Shown one piece after another: positions 25,729-34,909 of a stretch of 64,000 bases of DNA (positions within the stretch are counted from its first letter, which is position 1; each line of letters begins with the position of its first letter). Under the pieces are notes generated by a model that saw only the letters and a program-made list of their open reading frames with translations, was not told where the DNA came from and ran no database searches. The stretch covers positions 33,780 through 97,779 of the forward strand of contig CATYZI010000003.1 in the NCBI GenBank assembly GCA_958415625.1. The letters run 5' to 3'. The position numbers and the translations under genes were made by a program. This DNA comes from an uncultured Collinsella sp. Its GTDB lineage: Bacteria; Actinomycetota; Coriobacteriia; Coriobacteriales; Coriobacteriaceae.

Positions 25729-28700
25729 TATTCGGAGCGCAGGGCTTCCACGGGGTCTTTCTTGGATGCGCTGCGGGCCGGCAGCAGGCCGGCAACGACC
25801 GTCAGCAGCACCGAAATCGCAATGAGTATTAGCGCATCCTGCACGGGCAGACTCATCAGGTTGGGAACCTGCTTGGCAGCAAGCGCCCAGGCATTGACCG
25901 GAAAACTCACGAGCACCACGACGACGATGGCGAAGACGCCAGCAATGAGGCCTTCGATGAAAGTCTCGGCGTTGAACACGTTGGCCACATTGCGCTTCGA
26001 CGCGCCGATCGCGCGCAGGATGCCAATCTCCTTTTTACGTTCCAGCACGCTGATGTAGGTGATGATGCCGATCATGATGGAGCTGACGACCAAGCTGATG
26101 CTCACAAATGCGATGAGCACCAAGCTGATGGTGTTCACGATGTCGGTTACCGAACCCATGATAATGCCCATGTAGTCGGTGTACGAGATTGCCTGCTCGT
26201 CGTGGCCGGCGGCTTTGACCTGCTTGTTATACGCATCGATGTGATCGAGTACGCGCTCCTTGGCCTCAAAGTCGCGCGGGAAAATCTTAACCGAGATGGG
26301 ATCTGCCTCATCCGCATAGCCCAACGTGGTCAGATTGTTATCGTAGGTGAGCTGCGACGCCTTGGCATAGCTCATCATGAGCGAACTCAGGTCCTCGGCG
26401 TCCATGTTGAAGTGTATGGCATTGGCAAAGGCGCTCGCATCCACACGCATAGCGCCCGCCAGGTTAGCAATACTCGACGACACCTGCGTAGCCACCTGTC
26501 CCATGAGCCCCGCCGCGCCTGCTTTAAGCTGGGACGATACAGTTGTCGCAATCTGCTCGCTAATTGTCTGCATCACCTGATCCATAGCCTGTTGCAGATA
26601 CGGAGCCAGCTGCTTTTGCACATAGTCGGTCATCGCGTGCTGCAGGCGCTCTACCAGGGCATCGCCGCCGAGCGCTTTGAGCTGGGCCAGGATTTGCTGG
26701 GCTACCGCATCACTCTCAAGATACGTCGAGAACGCGGCGGCGAGCTTCGACGCGTCCTTAAGATCTTCGGGCGACAGCGCCTTAAACTGATCAGACTGCA
26801 AAAAGCCCTCAAACAGTTGGTTGGCAAGCGTTCCCACCTGCTGCATTTGCTCGGGCGTGAGCTCCAGACCGTCAAAGATGCCCGAGAAATCTGGGGCCGG
26901 TGCTTTTGCCATGATGCTGCTGAAGTCGATGTCCTTGCCAACGCCCGAAAGGTCAATATCCAGGCCCGACAAATCGATGCCCGAAAGATCCATGCCACCG
27001 GCAGCACCCGAGAGTGCAGATGCATCGAACGAGAACGCGCTCTTCAACGCCGCCTCGTCCACACTGAACATGCTGCCCAGATCCACGCCCTGCTTGGCCT
27101 CGCCTTGCAGTTCGTCGAAAGACTTGCCCGTAAAGACATCCGTCTCGGGGTGGGCAAGTTGCTCCTGCACTATCTGTGAATCGGCGGCGCGCTCCATAAG
27201 CTGGCGAGTCAGCGCGTGTGTATAGGCAATACCCGGAGACAACGCGCTCGCGTTGGCCATCTCGTTCGGTCGCACCACGCCCACAATACGCACGTCAATA
27301 CCGTCGGCAACCTTGGCCGTCATATAGTCGGCATCGCCAGACATGTCGGTCCACATGCCGGTCTCTTCGTTTTTGCGATAGGCATCGGCCGGCGACAACA
27401 CTTTAAACGCCGTGGACAGCGCGTCGTCGTAGGTAAAGTCGCTGCCGGTCTCGGGCGTCTCGACCTTGCCGTCGGCCGTCATGGCGCTGTTTACCAGATC
27501 GTTGAGCTCATCGATATCCAGCGCACCGATGCTGTAGAGCGTGTAGTCGCCCACCGTGCCGCGGCTCGAAAGCACCATTACGGCTTCGTTAGCAGACGTA
27601 GGCCAATGGCCGGCGACGACATCGTACTGGCTGTCGAGCAGGCTCTGGTCGTCAATCATCTCGTTAAAGACCGAGGTTCCCATGGATTCCATGCTCACCG
27701 TCGCCGCCGAACTCGCGCCGCCGCTCATGGCCTCGGTCATAGCGTTGGGCACCAGCCGGACAGGCTTCTCATCGCCCTTGCCCGCACGATAGACAACCGG
27801 CGTCACGCCATAGCCGTACTGGATGGCATTGACCTCTTTATCGATGCCGTCGCCACCGGCATCGAGCCATGCCTTAAAGCTCGTCATGTCGTTGGACTTA
27901 ACGCTCGCAAACATATCCTTTACGGCCGTGACCACAGGAATCTTATCGGTTCCCCGAGCCTTGCCGTCAGTGCTGCCGTCGGACGAGCCCTCGTTCTTGG
28001 ACGTATCGTCATCCGTGGTCCCCTGTCCGCCCATCATGGACGACAGGTCGTAATCCTGCTTGGAAATCGTCAGCGGGTAGCTCGAGAGCGTATCCTCCTC
28101 GACCTTTTTGATGTAGCCGTTTACGCCGTTGGAGAGCGCCAGAATCGCCGCGATACCGATGATGCCGATCGAACCAGCAAAGGCCGTCATAGCCGTACGG
28201 CCCTTCTTGGTCAAAAGGTTTCGCGCCGAAAGCCCCAGCGCCGTCACAAAGCTCATCGAGGTTTTGCGCGTAGGCTTAGCCTCGCGACGCGCGGCATTGG
28301 CAACATCAAAGGGATCGGAATCGTCGGTGATCTTGCCGTCCGCCAGGTTGACGATGCGCGTGGCGTACTGGTACGCCAGCTCGGGATTGTGCGTGACCAT
28401 GATGACCAGACGGTCGCGCGCAACGTCCTTGAGCAAATCCATGACCTGCACGGATGTCGTTGAGTCTAAGGCGCCGGTCGGCTCGTCAGCCAGCACAATC
28501 TCGGGATCGTTGATCAGGGCGCGGGCAATAGCCACGCGCTGCATCTGGCCGCCCGATAGCTGGCTCGGGCGCTTGTTAACGTGCTCGCCCAGACCGACTG
28601 CCTCAAGCGCCTTGCGTGCACGCTGGCGGCGCTCGGCATGCCCCACGCCCGTGAGCGTAAGCGCCAATTCCACGTTTTCCAAAATGGTCTGATGCGGAAT

Positions 28701-28991
28701 GAGGTTGTAGCTCTGAAACACAAAGCCAATGCGATTGTTTCTGTAGGCATCCCAATCGCGGTCGCTGAAGTCCTTGGTCGAGATGCCATCGATCAACAGG
28801 TCGCCGGAATCGAAATGGTCGAGTCCACCAATGACGTTGAGCATCGTAGTTTTACCCGAACCCGAGGGACCCAGGATGGCTACAAACTCGTTATCGCGAA
28901 AAGACAGGCTTACGCTGTCGAGCGCTACCTGCGTAAACGACTGCGTAACGTACCTTTTGCAAATATCTCTGAGATCCAGCATGGACGGCAA
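25728..28991 (-). CDS. ABC exporter with fused ATPase and FtsX/MacB-type permease
   Basis: A 1087-residue fusion. Residues 1-230 are an ABC ATPase (Walker A GPSGSGKTT, signature LSGGQMQRVA, Walker B VLADEPTGALDS). A transmembrane helix near 285, a very long extracytoplasmic domain (about 310-890) and a C-terminal three-helix FtsX domain follow (VNTISLVLIAFVSISLVVSS and LERKKEIGILRAIGASKRNV). The extracytoplasmic part is rich in helical Ala/Gln stretches and repeated DLSGIDLSGLDIDLSG-like turns. It belongs to the MacB-like mechanotransducers found in Firmicutes and Actinobacteria; the substrate is unknown. Starts at ATG 28991. Confidence 0.92.
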   Translation of the reverse strand: MPSMLDLRDICKRYVTQSFTQVALDSVSLSFRDNEFVAILGPSGSGKTTMLNVIGGLDHFDSGDLLIDGISTKDFSDRDWDAYRNNRIGFVFQSYNLIPHQTILENVELALTLTGVGHAERRQRARKALEAVGLGEHVNKRPSQLSGGQMQRVAIARALINDPEIVLADEPTGALDSTTSVQVMDLLKDVARDRLVIMVTHNPELAYQYATRIVNLADGKITDDSDPFDVANAARREAKPTRKTSMSFVTALGLSARNLLTKKGRTAMTAFAGSIGIIGIAAILALSNGVNGYIKKVEEDTLSSYPLTISKQDYDLSSMMGGQGTTDDDTSKNEGSSDGSTDGKARGTDKIPVVTAVKDMFASVKSNDMTSFKAWLDAGGDGIDKEVNAIQYGYGVTPVVYRAGKGDEKPVRLVPNAMTEAMSGGASSAATVSMESMGTSVFNEMIDDQSLLDSQYDVVAGHWPTSANEAVMVLSSRGTVGDYTLYSIGALDIDELNDLVNSAMTADGKVETPETGSDFTYDDALSTAFKVLSPADAYRKNEETGMWTDMSGDADYMTAKVADGIDVRIVGVVRPNEMANASALSPGIAYTHALTRQLMERAADSQIVQEQLAHPETDVFTGKSFDELQGEAKQGVDLGSMFSVDEAALKSAFSFDASALSGAAGGMDLSGIDLSGLDIDLSGVGKDIDFSSIMAKAPAPDFSGIFDGLELTPEQMQQVGTLANQLFEGFLQSDQFKALSPEDLKDASKLAAAFSTYLESDAVAQQILAQLKALGGDALVERLQHAMTDYVQKQLAPYLQQAMDQVMQTISEQIATTVSSQLKAGAAGLMGQVATQVSSSIANLAGAMRVDASAFANAIHFNMDAEDLSSLMMSYAKASQLTYDNNLTTLGYADEADPISVKIFPRDFEAKERVLDHIDAYNKQVKAAGHDEQAISYTDYMGIIMGSVTDIVNTISLVLIAFVSISLVVSSIMIGIITYISVLERKKEIGILRAIGASKRNVANVFNAETFIEGLIAGVFAIVVVVLVSFPVNAWALAAKQVPNLMSLPVQDALILIAISVLLTVVAGLLPARSASKKDPVEALRSE

Positions 28992-29161
28992 CCTCTCTCG
29001 CGCGGGCGCGCTCGCCCGCTCCCCCGCCGTTCACGTTCGGCGCGCTTGTCCTACTCTATCCTCATTTTTGGCCGATACCGGTGAGGAATGTAACGAACCG
29101 CGCCAAAAAACGAACGGGACAGCACGCCGCATGGCGCACCATCCCGCATATAACATCCCCG

Positions 29162-29192
29162 ATGTGACAAAGAGGCTGTCACTTTGTCACAT
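29162..29192. repeat. 31-bp palindrome, copy 3
   Basis: ATGTGACAAAGAGGC-T-GTCACTTTGTCACAT lies 12 bp from the stop codon of the CoA-disulfide reductase gene and is probably its terminator. Confidence 0.75.
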
Positions 29193-29203
29193 TCCAATGC
29201 GCG

Positions 29204-30895
29204 CTACTTTTCGAGCCCGCACGGCATAACGTTAGCGCTGCCGCGGCGAGCCTCAGTCACGGCTGCAAAGAAGCGATAGCCGCCCGAGAAGTTAAAGCAC
29301 TCAAAGCCATGCTGCGCCAAAATGCGGCAAGCAATGTAGCTGCGAATGCCGCTCTGGCAAATTACGTAGACCGGCTTGGCCCGGTCGAGCTCGCCCAGGC
29401 GATTGCGCAGATCATCGACGGGAATGTTTACGAAACCATCGATATGCCCGCGCTCATACTCCCCTTCCGTACGAACATCGAGCAGCTGCACGCTGCCATC
29501 GCGTGGCAAGTTGGGCTCATCCTCCCAATGCCACTGCGCCAGTATGCCGCGATTGAGGTTCTCGATCATAAAGCCCGCCATATTGACGGGATCCTTCGCC
29601 GATGAGTACGGCGGCGCGTATGCTAGGTCCAAATCCTTAAGCCTATCGCCGCGCATGCCTGCCTGGATGGCAGTCGCCAGAACGTCGATACACTTGTCCA
29701 CACCATCGATGCCCACGATTTGCGCACCCAGCAGGCGCAATCCCTGCTTCTCGAAGATAACCTTCATGGTCATGGGCGTTGCACCCGGATAATAACCCGC
29801 ATGCGAACCGGGCGACAGGACCACGCTGTCGCAGTCAATTCCCGCCGCGTGTGCTGCCTTTTCGGATAGTCCCGTGCTTGCCGCCGTCAAGTCGAATACC
29901 TTGATAATCGATGAGCCCAACGATCCGCGGTAGCAGCTGTCCATGCCGGCTATGACATCGGCAACGACACGCCCCTGCTTGTTGGCGGGGCCGGCGAGCG
30001 AAATGACCGCGTCCTCGCCGGTCACCTGATGCGTGACCTGCGCGGCATCGCCCACGGCATACACGTCGGCAGCAGAGGTCTCCATGCGGTCGTTGACCAC
30101 AATAGCCCCCTTGATGCCCAGTTCGAGCCCCGCCTCTTGCGCCAGATGGCTCTCAGGTGCCACGCCAATGGCAAGCAGCACCATATCGGCTCCGATAGGG
30201 TCATCGCCCGCAACATGGGTGACAACGCGGCCATCAACTTCCTCAAAACCTGTCACATCGGCCTTGAGGCGCAGATCAATACCGTGCTCACGCACCTCGG
30301 TATGCAAAAGGGTCGCCATGTCGTAATCCAGGTTGTTCATAAGCTGGACGGGACGCTGCAGAAGGGTCACCTGGAGCCCTAGCTCGCACAGATTCTCCGC
30401 CGTCTCGACGCCAATGAAGCCGCCGCCGATCACGACGGCACTGCTCGGTCGCCGCTCTCGAACATAGCTGTGAATACGCAGCGTGTCCTCAACGGTGCGT
30501 AGGCTAAAGATTTTATCCGAGTCGATGCCCGGCAACGCAGGGCGAATCGGCTTTGCACCCGGCGACAGGATGAGCTTGTCATACGTCTCGACAAATTCCT
30601 CGCCCGTCAGCATATTGCGAACCTCGACCGTATGCGAATCGGGATGGATGGCAAACACCTCGTGACTCGTCTTGACCGCAATGCGAAAGCGATCCCAAAA
30701 GCCCTTGGGAGACTGCAGCGTCAATGCACTCTCTTCTTCTATCACGCCGCCAATGTAGTACGGAAGCCCACAGTTGGCATACGATACAAAACCCGTGCGC
30801 TCAAAGATGACAATTTGGGCCTGCTCGTCGAGCCTGCGCAAACGTGCCGCCGCCGATGCGCCGCCCGCGACGCCTCCAACGATAACCACCTTCAT
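29204..30895 (-). CDS. CoA-disulfide reductase with C-terminal rhodanese domain (CoADR-RHD)
   Basis: A 563-residue FAD/NAD(P)H disulfide oxidoreductase. N-terminal FAD motif GGVAGGASAAARLRRLDE (residues 7-24) and the redox Cys42 in SYANCGLPYY, the single-cysteine site of CoA-disulfide or NADH-dependent persulfide reductases. NAD-binding VVIGGGFIGVETAENL and YAVGDAAQVTH follow. The last about 100 residues are a rhodanese domain with active loop CQSGIRS. The domain order fits CoADR-RHD enzymes that reduce CoA persulfides and polysulfide. It lies 2 bp after a separate rhodanese gene and below a Crp-family regulator, forming a sulfane-sulfur cluster. Confidence 0.92.
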   Translation of the reverse strand: MKVVIVGGVAGGASAAARLRRLDEQAQIVIFERTGFVSYANCGLPYYIGGVIEEESALTLQSPKGFWDRFRIAVKTSHEVFAIHPDSHTVEVRNMLTGEEFVETYDKLILSPGAKPIRPALPGIDSDKIFSLRTVEDTLRIHSYVRERRPSSAVVIGGGFIGVETAENLCELGLQVTLLQRPVQLMNNLDYDMATLLHTEVREHGIDLRLKADVTGFEEVDGRVVTHVAGDDPIGADMVLLAIGVAPESHLAQEAGLELGIKGAIVVNDRMETSAADVYAVGDAAQVTHQVTGEDAVISLAGPANKQGRVVADVIAGMDSCYRGSLGSSIIKVFDLTAASTGLSEKAAHAAGIDCDSVVLSPGSHAGYYPGATPMTMKVIFEKQGLRLLGAQIVGIDGVDKCIDVLATAIQAGMRGDRLKDLDLAYAPPYSSAKDPVNMAGFMIENLNRGILAQWHWEDEPNLPRDGSVQLLDVRTEGEYERGHIDGFVNIPVDDLRNRLGELDRAKPVYVICQSGIRSYIACRILAQHGFECFNFSGGYRFFAAVTEARRGSANVMPCGLEK

Positions 30896-30897
30896 AG

Positions 30898-31218
30898 CTA
30901 ACGCACCACCTTTCCCGTATAGCCGCTTATGCCGCCGATATTCTTGACACTGCCATACCCAGAACGCTTAAGAAAACTCACAGCTTGGTTGCTTCGCGCA
31001 CCACTCAGGCAATGCACGAAAAGCTGCGTGCCCTTGTCTGGATACAGCTCAAGCACCTGGTTGATACGATCGAGCGGAACGTTGACGCTGCCCGGAATGT
31101 GGCCCTGTCCATACTCGTCAGCACTCCTCACGTCGAGCAGCACCGCCCCCTTAGAAGCCTTCCATTCCTGGACGCCCACATTCATGTCCGGTCCTGCAAA
31201 CAAATCAAACAATCCCAT
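30898..31218 (-). CDS. Single-domain rhodanese protein
   Basis: A 106-residue sulfurtransferase. The catalytic loop is HCLSGARS (Cys in the middle) and the family motifs LLDVRSADEYGQGHIPGSVNVPLD are present. I chose ATG 31218 (MGLFDLFAGPD), with AAAGGAG 6 bases upstream. The stop is 2 bp before the CoADR start on the same strand, so the two genes are translationally coupled. It probably handles sulfane sulfur for the reductase next door. The longer frame from 31293 lacks a ribosome-binding site. Confidence 0.9.
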   Translation of the reverse strand: MGLFDLFAGPDMNVGVQEWKASKGAVLLDVRSADEYGQGHIPGSVNVPLDRINQVLELYPDKGTQLFVHCLSGARSNQAVSFLKRSGYGSVKNIGGISGYTGKVVR

Positions 31219-31277
31219 AGCGCACTCCTTTGCTGGTTGCTTTGGGCAAGTATGCCAAGGCACTGCGGTCGCGTTCT

Positions 31278-31290
31278 GTGACCAAGTCAC
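31278..31290. promoter_or_regulatory. Candidate Crp/Fnr-family operator (GTGAC-CAA-GTCAC)
   Basis: A perfect 5-bp dyad in the gap between the Crp-family regulator gene and the rhodanese gene that follows it on the same strand. TGTGAC resembles the Crp half-site, but the spacer is shorter than in the E. coli site. Confidence 0.4.
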
Positions 31291-31337
31291 CAAACGGAAA
31301 ATATGTTGCCGACGGCAGATACAGCTGCGCGGTAGGT

Positions 31338-31997
31338 CTAGGCCAACCGTGCCAACCCATCTACATCACGCACGATAATCCGTCCGCGCCTAACCTCGAT
31401 GAGCCCGTCCTGCGCAAGACGGCTCAGAGCGCGCGTCACCGCTTCGCGCGCAGAGTTGATGTCGCGTGCAAGCTCGTCTTGCGTTACGGCAACTTCTGCT
31501 GTGCCCGCAACTCGGCAATGCTCGAGCACGTAGCTGGCGACGCGCTGATCGAGACGCTTAAAGAGCATCTGCTGCAGCACGCATACCACCTGGGAGTAGC
31601 GCTTCACCTCAACCTGGAGCATAAAGGCCTTAACGTAGACATTATCGCGGGCGAGCTGGACGCACACGCTCGCAGGCACCACCAAAAGCGATGACCTGCG
31701 TGCTGCAACCACCATGGTGTCAAATGAAATCTGCTCGATAACGCACGAGGCCGTGGTGACACAGCACTCTCCGCAGCCAACCCTAAACAGCGTGACCTCC
31801 TTGCCTTCCTCGGAAAGCAGGCTCACGCGAATGTCACCTTCGATAATAAAGATAATGCCGGTGCAAGAATTTCCGCTGCTACCGATTATCTGCCCGGCAT
31901 CAAAGGATCGCAGCGACGAGCGCTCTGCCACGAGCGTCTGCTCATCGGATGTAAGTTGTCCCCAAAACGGCAACCGCTCGACCATGCTGCCGACCAT
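31338..31997 (-). CDS. Crp/Fnr-family transcriptional regulator
   Basis: A 219-residue protein. The N-terminal cyclic-nucleotide-like barrel (AGQIIGSSGNSCTGIIFIIE, then EGKEVTLFRVGCGECC) is followed by the dimer helix (LARDNVYVKAFMLQVEVKRY) and a C-terminal winged helix (VAVTQDELARDINSAREAVT, then RALSRLAQDGLIEVRRGRI). It has several Cys residues (GCGECCVTTASC), which could sense redox, although no FNR-type N-terminal cluster is present. I chose ATG 31997 with AAAGGGGG just upstream. It probably controls the rhodanese and CoADR genes downstream on the same strand. Confidence 0.9.
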   Translation of the reverse strand: MVGSMVERLPFWGQLTSDEQTLVAERSSLRSFDAGQIIGSSGNSCTGIIFIIEGDIRVSLLSEEGKEVTLFRVGCGECCVTTASCVIEQISFDTMVVAARRSSLLVVPASVCVQLARDNVYVKAFMLQVEVKRYSQVVCVLQQMLFKRLDQRVASYVLEHCRVAGTAEVAVTQDELARDINSAREAVTRALSRLAQDGLIEVRRGRIIVRDVDGLARLA

Positions 31998-32042
31998 AGC
32001 CGCCCCCTTTCGACGTATACCCATGATGCTACCCCGAAGCAG

Positions 32043-32071
32043 AAAAAAAGAGTCGCTGTTTCCAGCGACTC
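32043..32071 (-). terminator. Rho-independent terminator of the TlpA operon
   Basis: On the minus strand a 9-bp stem GAGTCGCTG/CAGCGACTC is followed by seven T residues (A32043-A32049 on plus). It lies right after the TlpA stop and insulates the Crp gene downstream. Confidence 0.85.
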
Positions 32072-32096
32072 CCCTTCAGTTGCCTGTCCCACGAAT

Positions 32097-33059
32097 CTAC
32101 TGTTCGCTCTTCGCGAGTGCTTGATCGATCAGTTTATTGAGCGCCTCGCGCTGCTCAGCGGAGTTGATGCCGCCCATGATCGGCTCTCCCACAATGTTAC
32201 CGTTCTGGTCGATCACGTAGGTGGTCGGGAACGAGTACAGGTTGGAGGTGAACTTTCCGGCCTCGCTATCCGACTTGAACCAGATGTTCTTGTACGTCAC
32301 GCCCTTCTTGGAAAGTACGTCCTTGGCGTCTGCCACCTCGTCTTTGTTGCCATCGAGCGTAAAGGAATTAACGCCCACGACCTGGCCGCCCTTCTCGGCA
32401 AGCTCCTTGTTGAGCTTCTCCAGATCGCCCAGCTCTCCCACGCACGGCTTGCAGGTGGTAAACCAGAAGTTCATGACGGTGACCTTGTTCTTGGAGAACA
32501 GCTCGTCGCTGTTTACATCGTTGCCGTCCAAGTCCTTGCCCTTAAAGCTGGGGAACTTCGTCTCCCCGCTCTCGCCGTTGGTCATGCCTGCGGTCGAGGC
32601 ATCGACGCTCTCTCCCTCGCCGGGCGTGCTGCCACATCCGGGAAACTCCTTCTCCAGCGCCATGAGCTTATCCTCGATCTCCTTGACCTGCTGCGCGCCG
32701 GCCTTAAGCGTCTTGAGCTCGTCAGCCGTAAACTGATCCTTGGCGCCCTCGATGGTATCAAGCAAAAAGTCGCCGTAGTTCTTGCCGTCCTCAATCATGG
32801 GAGTGTCTTTGTTGGCCGCAAGAAACACCTTTTCCCATAGGGCGTTATCGCTCGCAAAGATCTCGTTTTCCTTTTGCAGCAGCTGCTGGTACAGCTCGGC
32901 CGCCTCCTCGGCGCTCGACGGCTTTTGTGCCACAAGCTCGGCGATTTGCGTATCGCCGCTCGTGGCATCCTTTGCGTCGCCCTTGGGGGCAGAGCACGCT
33001 GCGAGAGTCAGCGCCAGCACGGGCAGCATCAACAAGGCCGCAATTTTTGACAGTTTCAT
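32097..33059 (-). CDS. TlpA-family thiol-disulfide lipoprotein
   Basis: A 320-residue lipoprotein. The signal ends in a lipobox LAAC (residues 19-22; Cys22 would be lipidated). About residues 35-150 form a helical region (AELYQQLLQKENEIFASDNA). A thioredoxin-fold domain follows, with the redox pair CKPC in NFWFTTCKPCVGELGDLE and the cis-Pro segment FPTTYVID. It probably reduces extracytoplasmic disulfides, taking electrons through the 4Fe-4S protein encoded just upstream. It ends in a strong terminator. The order CD1871A-like, 4Fe-4S protein, TlpA is known from Clostridia. Confidence 0.92.
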   Translation of the reverse strand: MKLSKIAALLMLPVLALTLAACSAPKGDAKDATSGDTQIAELVAQKPSSAEEAAELYQQLLQKENEIFASDNALWEKVFLAANKDTPMIEDGKNYGDFLLDTIEGAKDQFTADELKTLKAGAQQVKEIEDKLMALEKEFPGCGSTPGEGESVDASTAGMTNGESGETKFPSFKGKDLDGNDVNSDELFSKNKVTVMNFWFTTCKPCVGELGDLEKLNKELAEKGGQVVGVNSFTLDGNKDEVADAKDVLSKKGVTYKNIWFKSDSEAGKFTSNLYSFPTTYVIDQNGNIVGEPIMGGINSAEQREALNKLIDQALAKSEQ

Positions 33060-33094
33060 GGTTCCTCCGTTTATATCGAAGCTTATATAGATAC

Positions 33095-34006
33095 CTATTT
33101 GTTTTCGCAGGCTTGCGCGGGCTGCGCGGGTTTGTCGCCCGTCACACCCAGCCCGTAGCGAAAGCTAATGGCATCGACGGGGCATGCGCCCACGCATTTG
33201 CCGCAACGAATGCACTCGGCATGGTTGGGTGTACGCGTAACGTCCACGTCCATCTGACACACTTTGGCGCACTTACCGCACGAGACGCATTTGCACTGGT
33301 CAACCTGAATCCCCAGCAACGACACCTTGTTCATGAGTGCATAAAACGCACCAAGGGGGCAAATCCATTTACAGAAGGGGCGGTAGAACAGCACGCTCAG
33401 CACCGCAACCACAATGAGGATCGCGAGCTTCCAGGTAAAGAGCTTTCCCAGCGCGGAGCGGATTCCCACGTTCATGATGGACAGCGGAATCGCGCCCTCG
33501 AGCACACCCTGCGGGCAGATGTACTTGCAAAAGAACGGGTCGCCCATACCCACATCGTTAACCACCAAGACGGGCAGCAGCACCACGGCAAACAGCAGCA
33601 CGGCGTACTTGATGTACGTGAGCGGCTTGAGCTTTTTCGTCGAGAGCTTTTTGCCGGGAATCTTATGCAGAAGCTCTTGCAGCCATCCAAACGGGCATAA
33701 AAAGCCGCATACAAAACGTCCCAGCAGCACGCCGATCAGGATGAGTGTTCCGGTGACGTAATACGAAAAGCTGAACTTAGACGAGCCCACCACCGACTGA
33801 AACGACCCGATGGGGCACGCACCTGAGGCCGCCGGACACGAGTAGCAGTTGAGCCCCGGCACGCAGACGGCTTTGCCCGCCCCCTGGTAGATGCCTCCCT
33901 TGGCAAAATTAGGCAGGTGAATGTTGGTCGCAAGCGTTGCCGCCGCCTGAATCAATCCGCGAAATCTCGCCAAAAGATGCGATACGGTATTTTTTCTTTT
34001 AACCAA
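33095..34006 (-). CDS. NapH/CcdA-like polyferredoxin membrane protein
   Basis: A 303-residue integral membrane protein with four to five helices and Cys-rich loops. GLNCYSCPAASGACPIGSFQ (about 50) and FVCGFLCPFGWLQE lie at the membrane face. Two ferredoxin motifs follow near the C-terminus (CKCVSCGKCAKVCQMDV and CIRCGKCVGACPVDAI). It probably moves electrons across the membrane to TlpA. I chose TTG 34006, because GGAG lies 9 bases upstream and the start overlaps the stop of the CD1871A-like gene by 8 bp. The longer frame to 34084 runs inside that gene and is a shadow. Confidence 0.85.
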   Translation of the reverse strand: MVKRKNTVSHLLARFRGLIQAAATLATNIHLPNFAKGGIYQGAGKAVCVPGLNCYSCPAASGACPIGSFQSVVGSSKFSFSYYVTGTLILIGVLLGRFVCGFLCPFGWLQELLHKIPGKKLSTKKLKPLTYIKYAVLLFAVVLLPVLVVNDVGMGDPFFCKYICPQGVLEGAIPLSIMNVGIRSALGKLFTWKLAILIVVAVLSVLFYRPFCKWICPLGAFYALMNKVSLLGIQVDQCKCVSCGKCAKVCQMDVDVTRTPNHAECIRCGKCVGACPVDAISFRYGLGVTGDKPAQPAQACENK

Positions 34007-34145
34007 TTCCGATACACTCCAAGCACAGCCTGATTGCCTTGGCCAGCACGGCATCTGCCTCGCCGCGCATAATGCCAAAGCCAACCATGGCTACCCCAAC
34101 GATCAGCAAAGCCACCTGCGCCACAGGCTTAATCGCTTTGAACAA
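33999..34145 (-). CDS. CD1871A-family CXXC-motif small membrane protein
   Basis: A 48-residue protein not long enough for most gene callers. It starts at TTG 34145, with AAAGGAGTGG upstream, and has one transmembrane helix (AQVALLIVGVAMVGFGIMRG) and the C-terminal redox motif CLECIGIG. This matches the CD1871A family, short CXXC proteins next to 4Fe-4S and TlpA genes in Clostridioides and relatives. Its stop overlaps the 4Fe-4S protein start (TTGGTTAA), so the two are translationally coupled. It may pass electrons between the membrane polyferredoxin and TlpA; this is an inference from gene order and motif. Confidence 0.85.
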   Translation of the reverse strand: MFKAIKPVAQVALLIVGVAMVGFGIMRGEADAVLAKAIRLCLECIGIG

Positions 34146-34234
34146 TCTGACCACTCCTTTCGTTTCGCGACCCATTGGACCATACCGACTATAAAATCCG
34201 TGTTAAGCGCGAATGACTATGCAAGGAGAACGTT

Positions 34235-34909
34235 ATGCGCATCTTGGTCGTCGAGGACGAGCGGGCGCTGTGCGATGCAATCGCACGCAGCCTGCGCAAC
34301 TTGGCCTATAGCGTCGACTGCTGCTACGACGGGCAGCAGGCCCTCGATCTGCTCGATATCGAGACCTTCGATCTTGTCGTGCTCGACCTTAATCTCCCCC
34401 ACGTCGACGGCATGACCGTACTCAGGCAGCTCAGAATTACCGATTGTGAGACCAAGGTGCTCGTGCTGTCGGCACGCGGCGAGGTCTCCGACAAGGTAGC
34501 GGGGCTCGATGCGGGCGCCAACGACTACCTCACCAAGCCGTTCCACCTTGACGAGCTGGCGGCACGTATCCGCAGCCTCACGCTCAGGCGCTTTACGCAA
34601 AGCGATGTTGTCCTGACCTGCGGATCGCTGAGCTTTGACACCAAGGCGCGCGTCGCCTCCGTGGGCGACGAGGCCCTATCCCTCACACGCAAGGAGACCG
34701 GCATCTTGGAGTACCTGATGCTTAACCAGGGACGACCGGTGAGCCAAGAGGAGCTCATCGACCACGTATGGGATAGCAGTGTCAACAGCTTTAGCAACGC
34801 GACCCGCGTGCACATCTCGTCACTGCGCAAAAAGCTGCGCGGCGCGTTGGGGCACGACCCCATCCGTAACCGAATCGGCGAGGGCTACGTTATGGAGGAT
34901 GGAGAATGA
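34235..34909 (+). CDS. OmpR-family response regulator
   Basis: A 224-residue regulator with a receiver domain (MRILVVEDERALCDAIARSL; phospho-acceptor Asp51 in LVVLDLNLP; VLSARGEVSDKVAGLDAGAN and LTKPF) and an OmpR/PhoB winged helix (SLTRKETGILEYLMLNQGRP and ATRVHISSLRKKLR). It overlaps the kinase start by 4 bases (ATGA). The pair is divergent from the CD1871A/4Fe-4S/TlpA operon (90-bp gap), so it is a candidate for its control. Confidence 0.95.
   Translation: MRILVVEDERALCDAIARSLRNLAYSVDCCYDGQQALDLLDIETFDLVVLDLNLPHVDGMTVLRQLRITDCETKVLVLSARGEVSDKVAGLDAGANDYLTKPFHLDELAARIRSLTLRRFTQSDVVLTCGSLSFDTKARVASVGDEALSLTRKETGILEYLMLNQGRPVSQEELIDHVWDSSVNSFSNATRVHISSLRKKLRGALGHDPIRNRIGEGYVMEDGE

Noticed and set aside
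33999..34084. Longer N-terminus for the 4Fe-4S protein
   Set aside because: It would run inside the CD1871A-like gene; TTG 34006 has a ribosome-binding site and a normal overlap.
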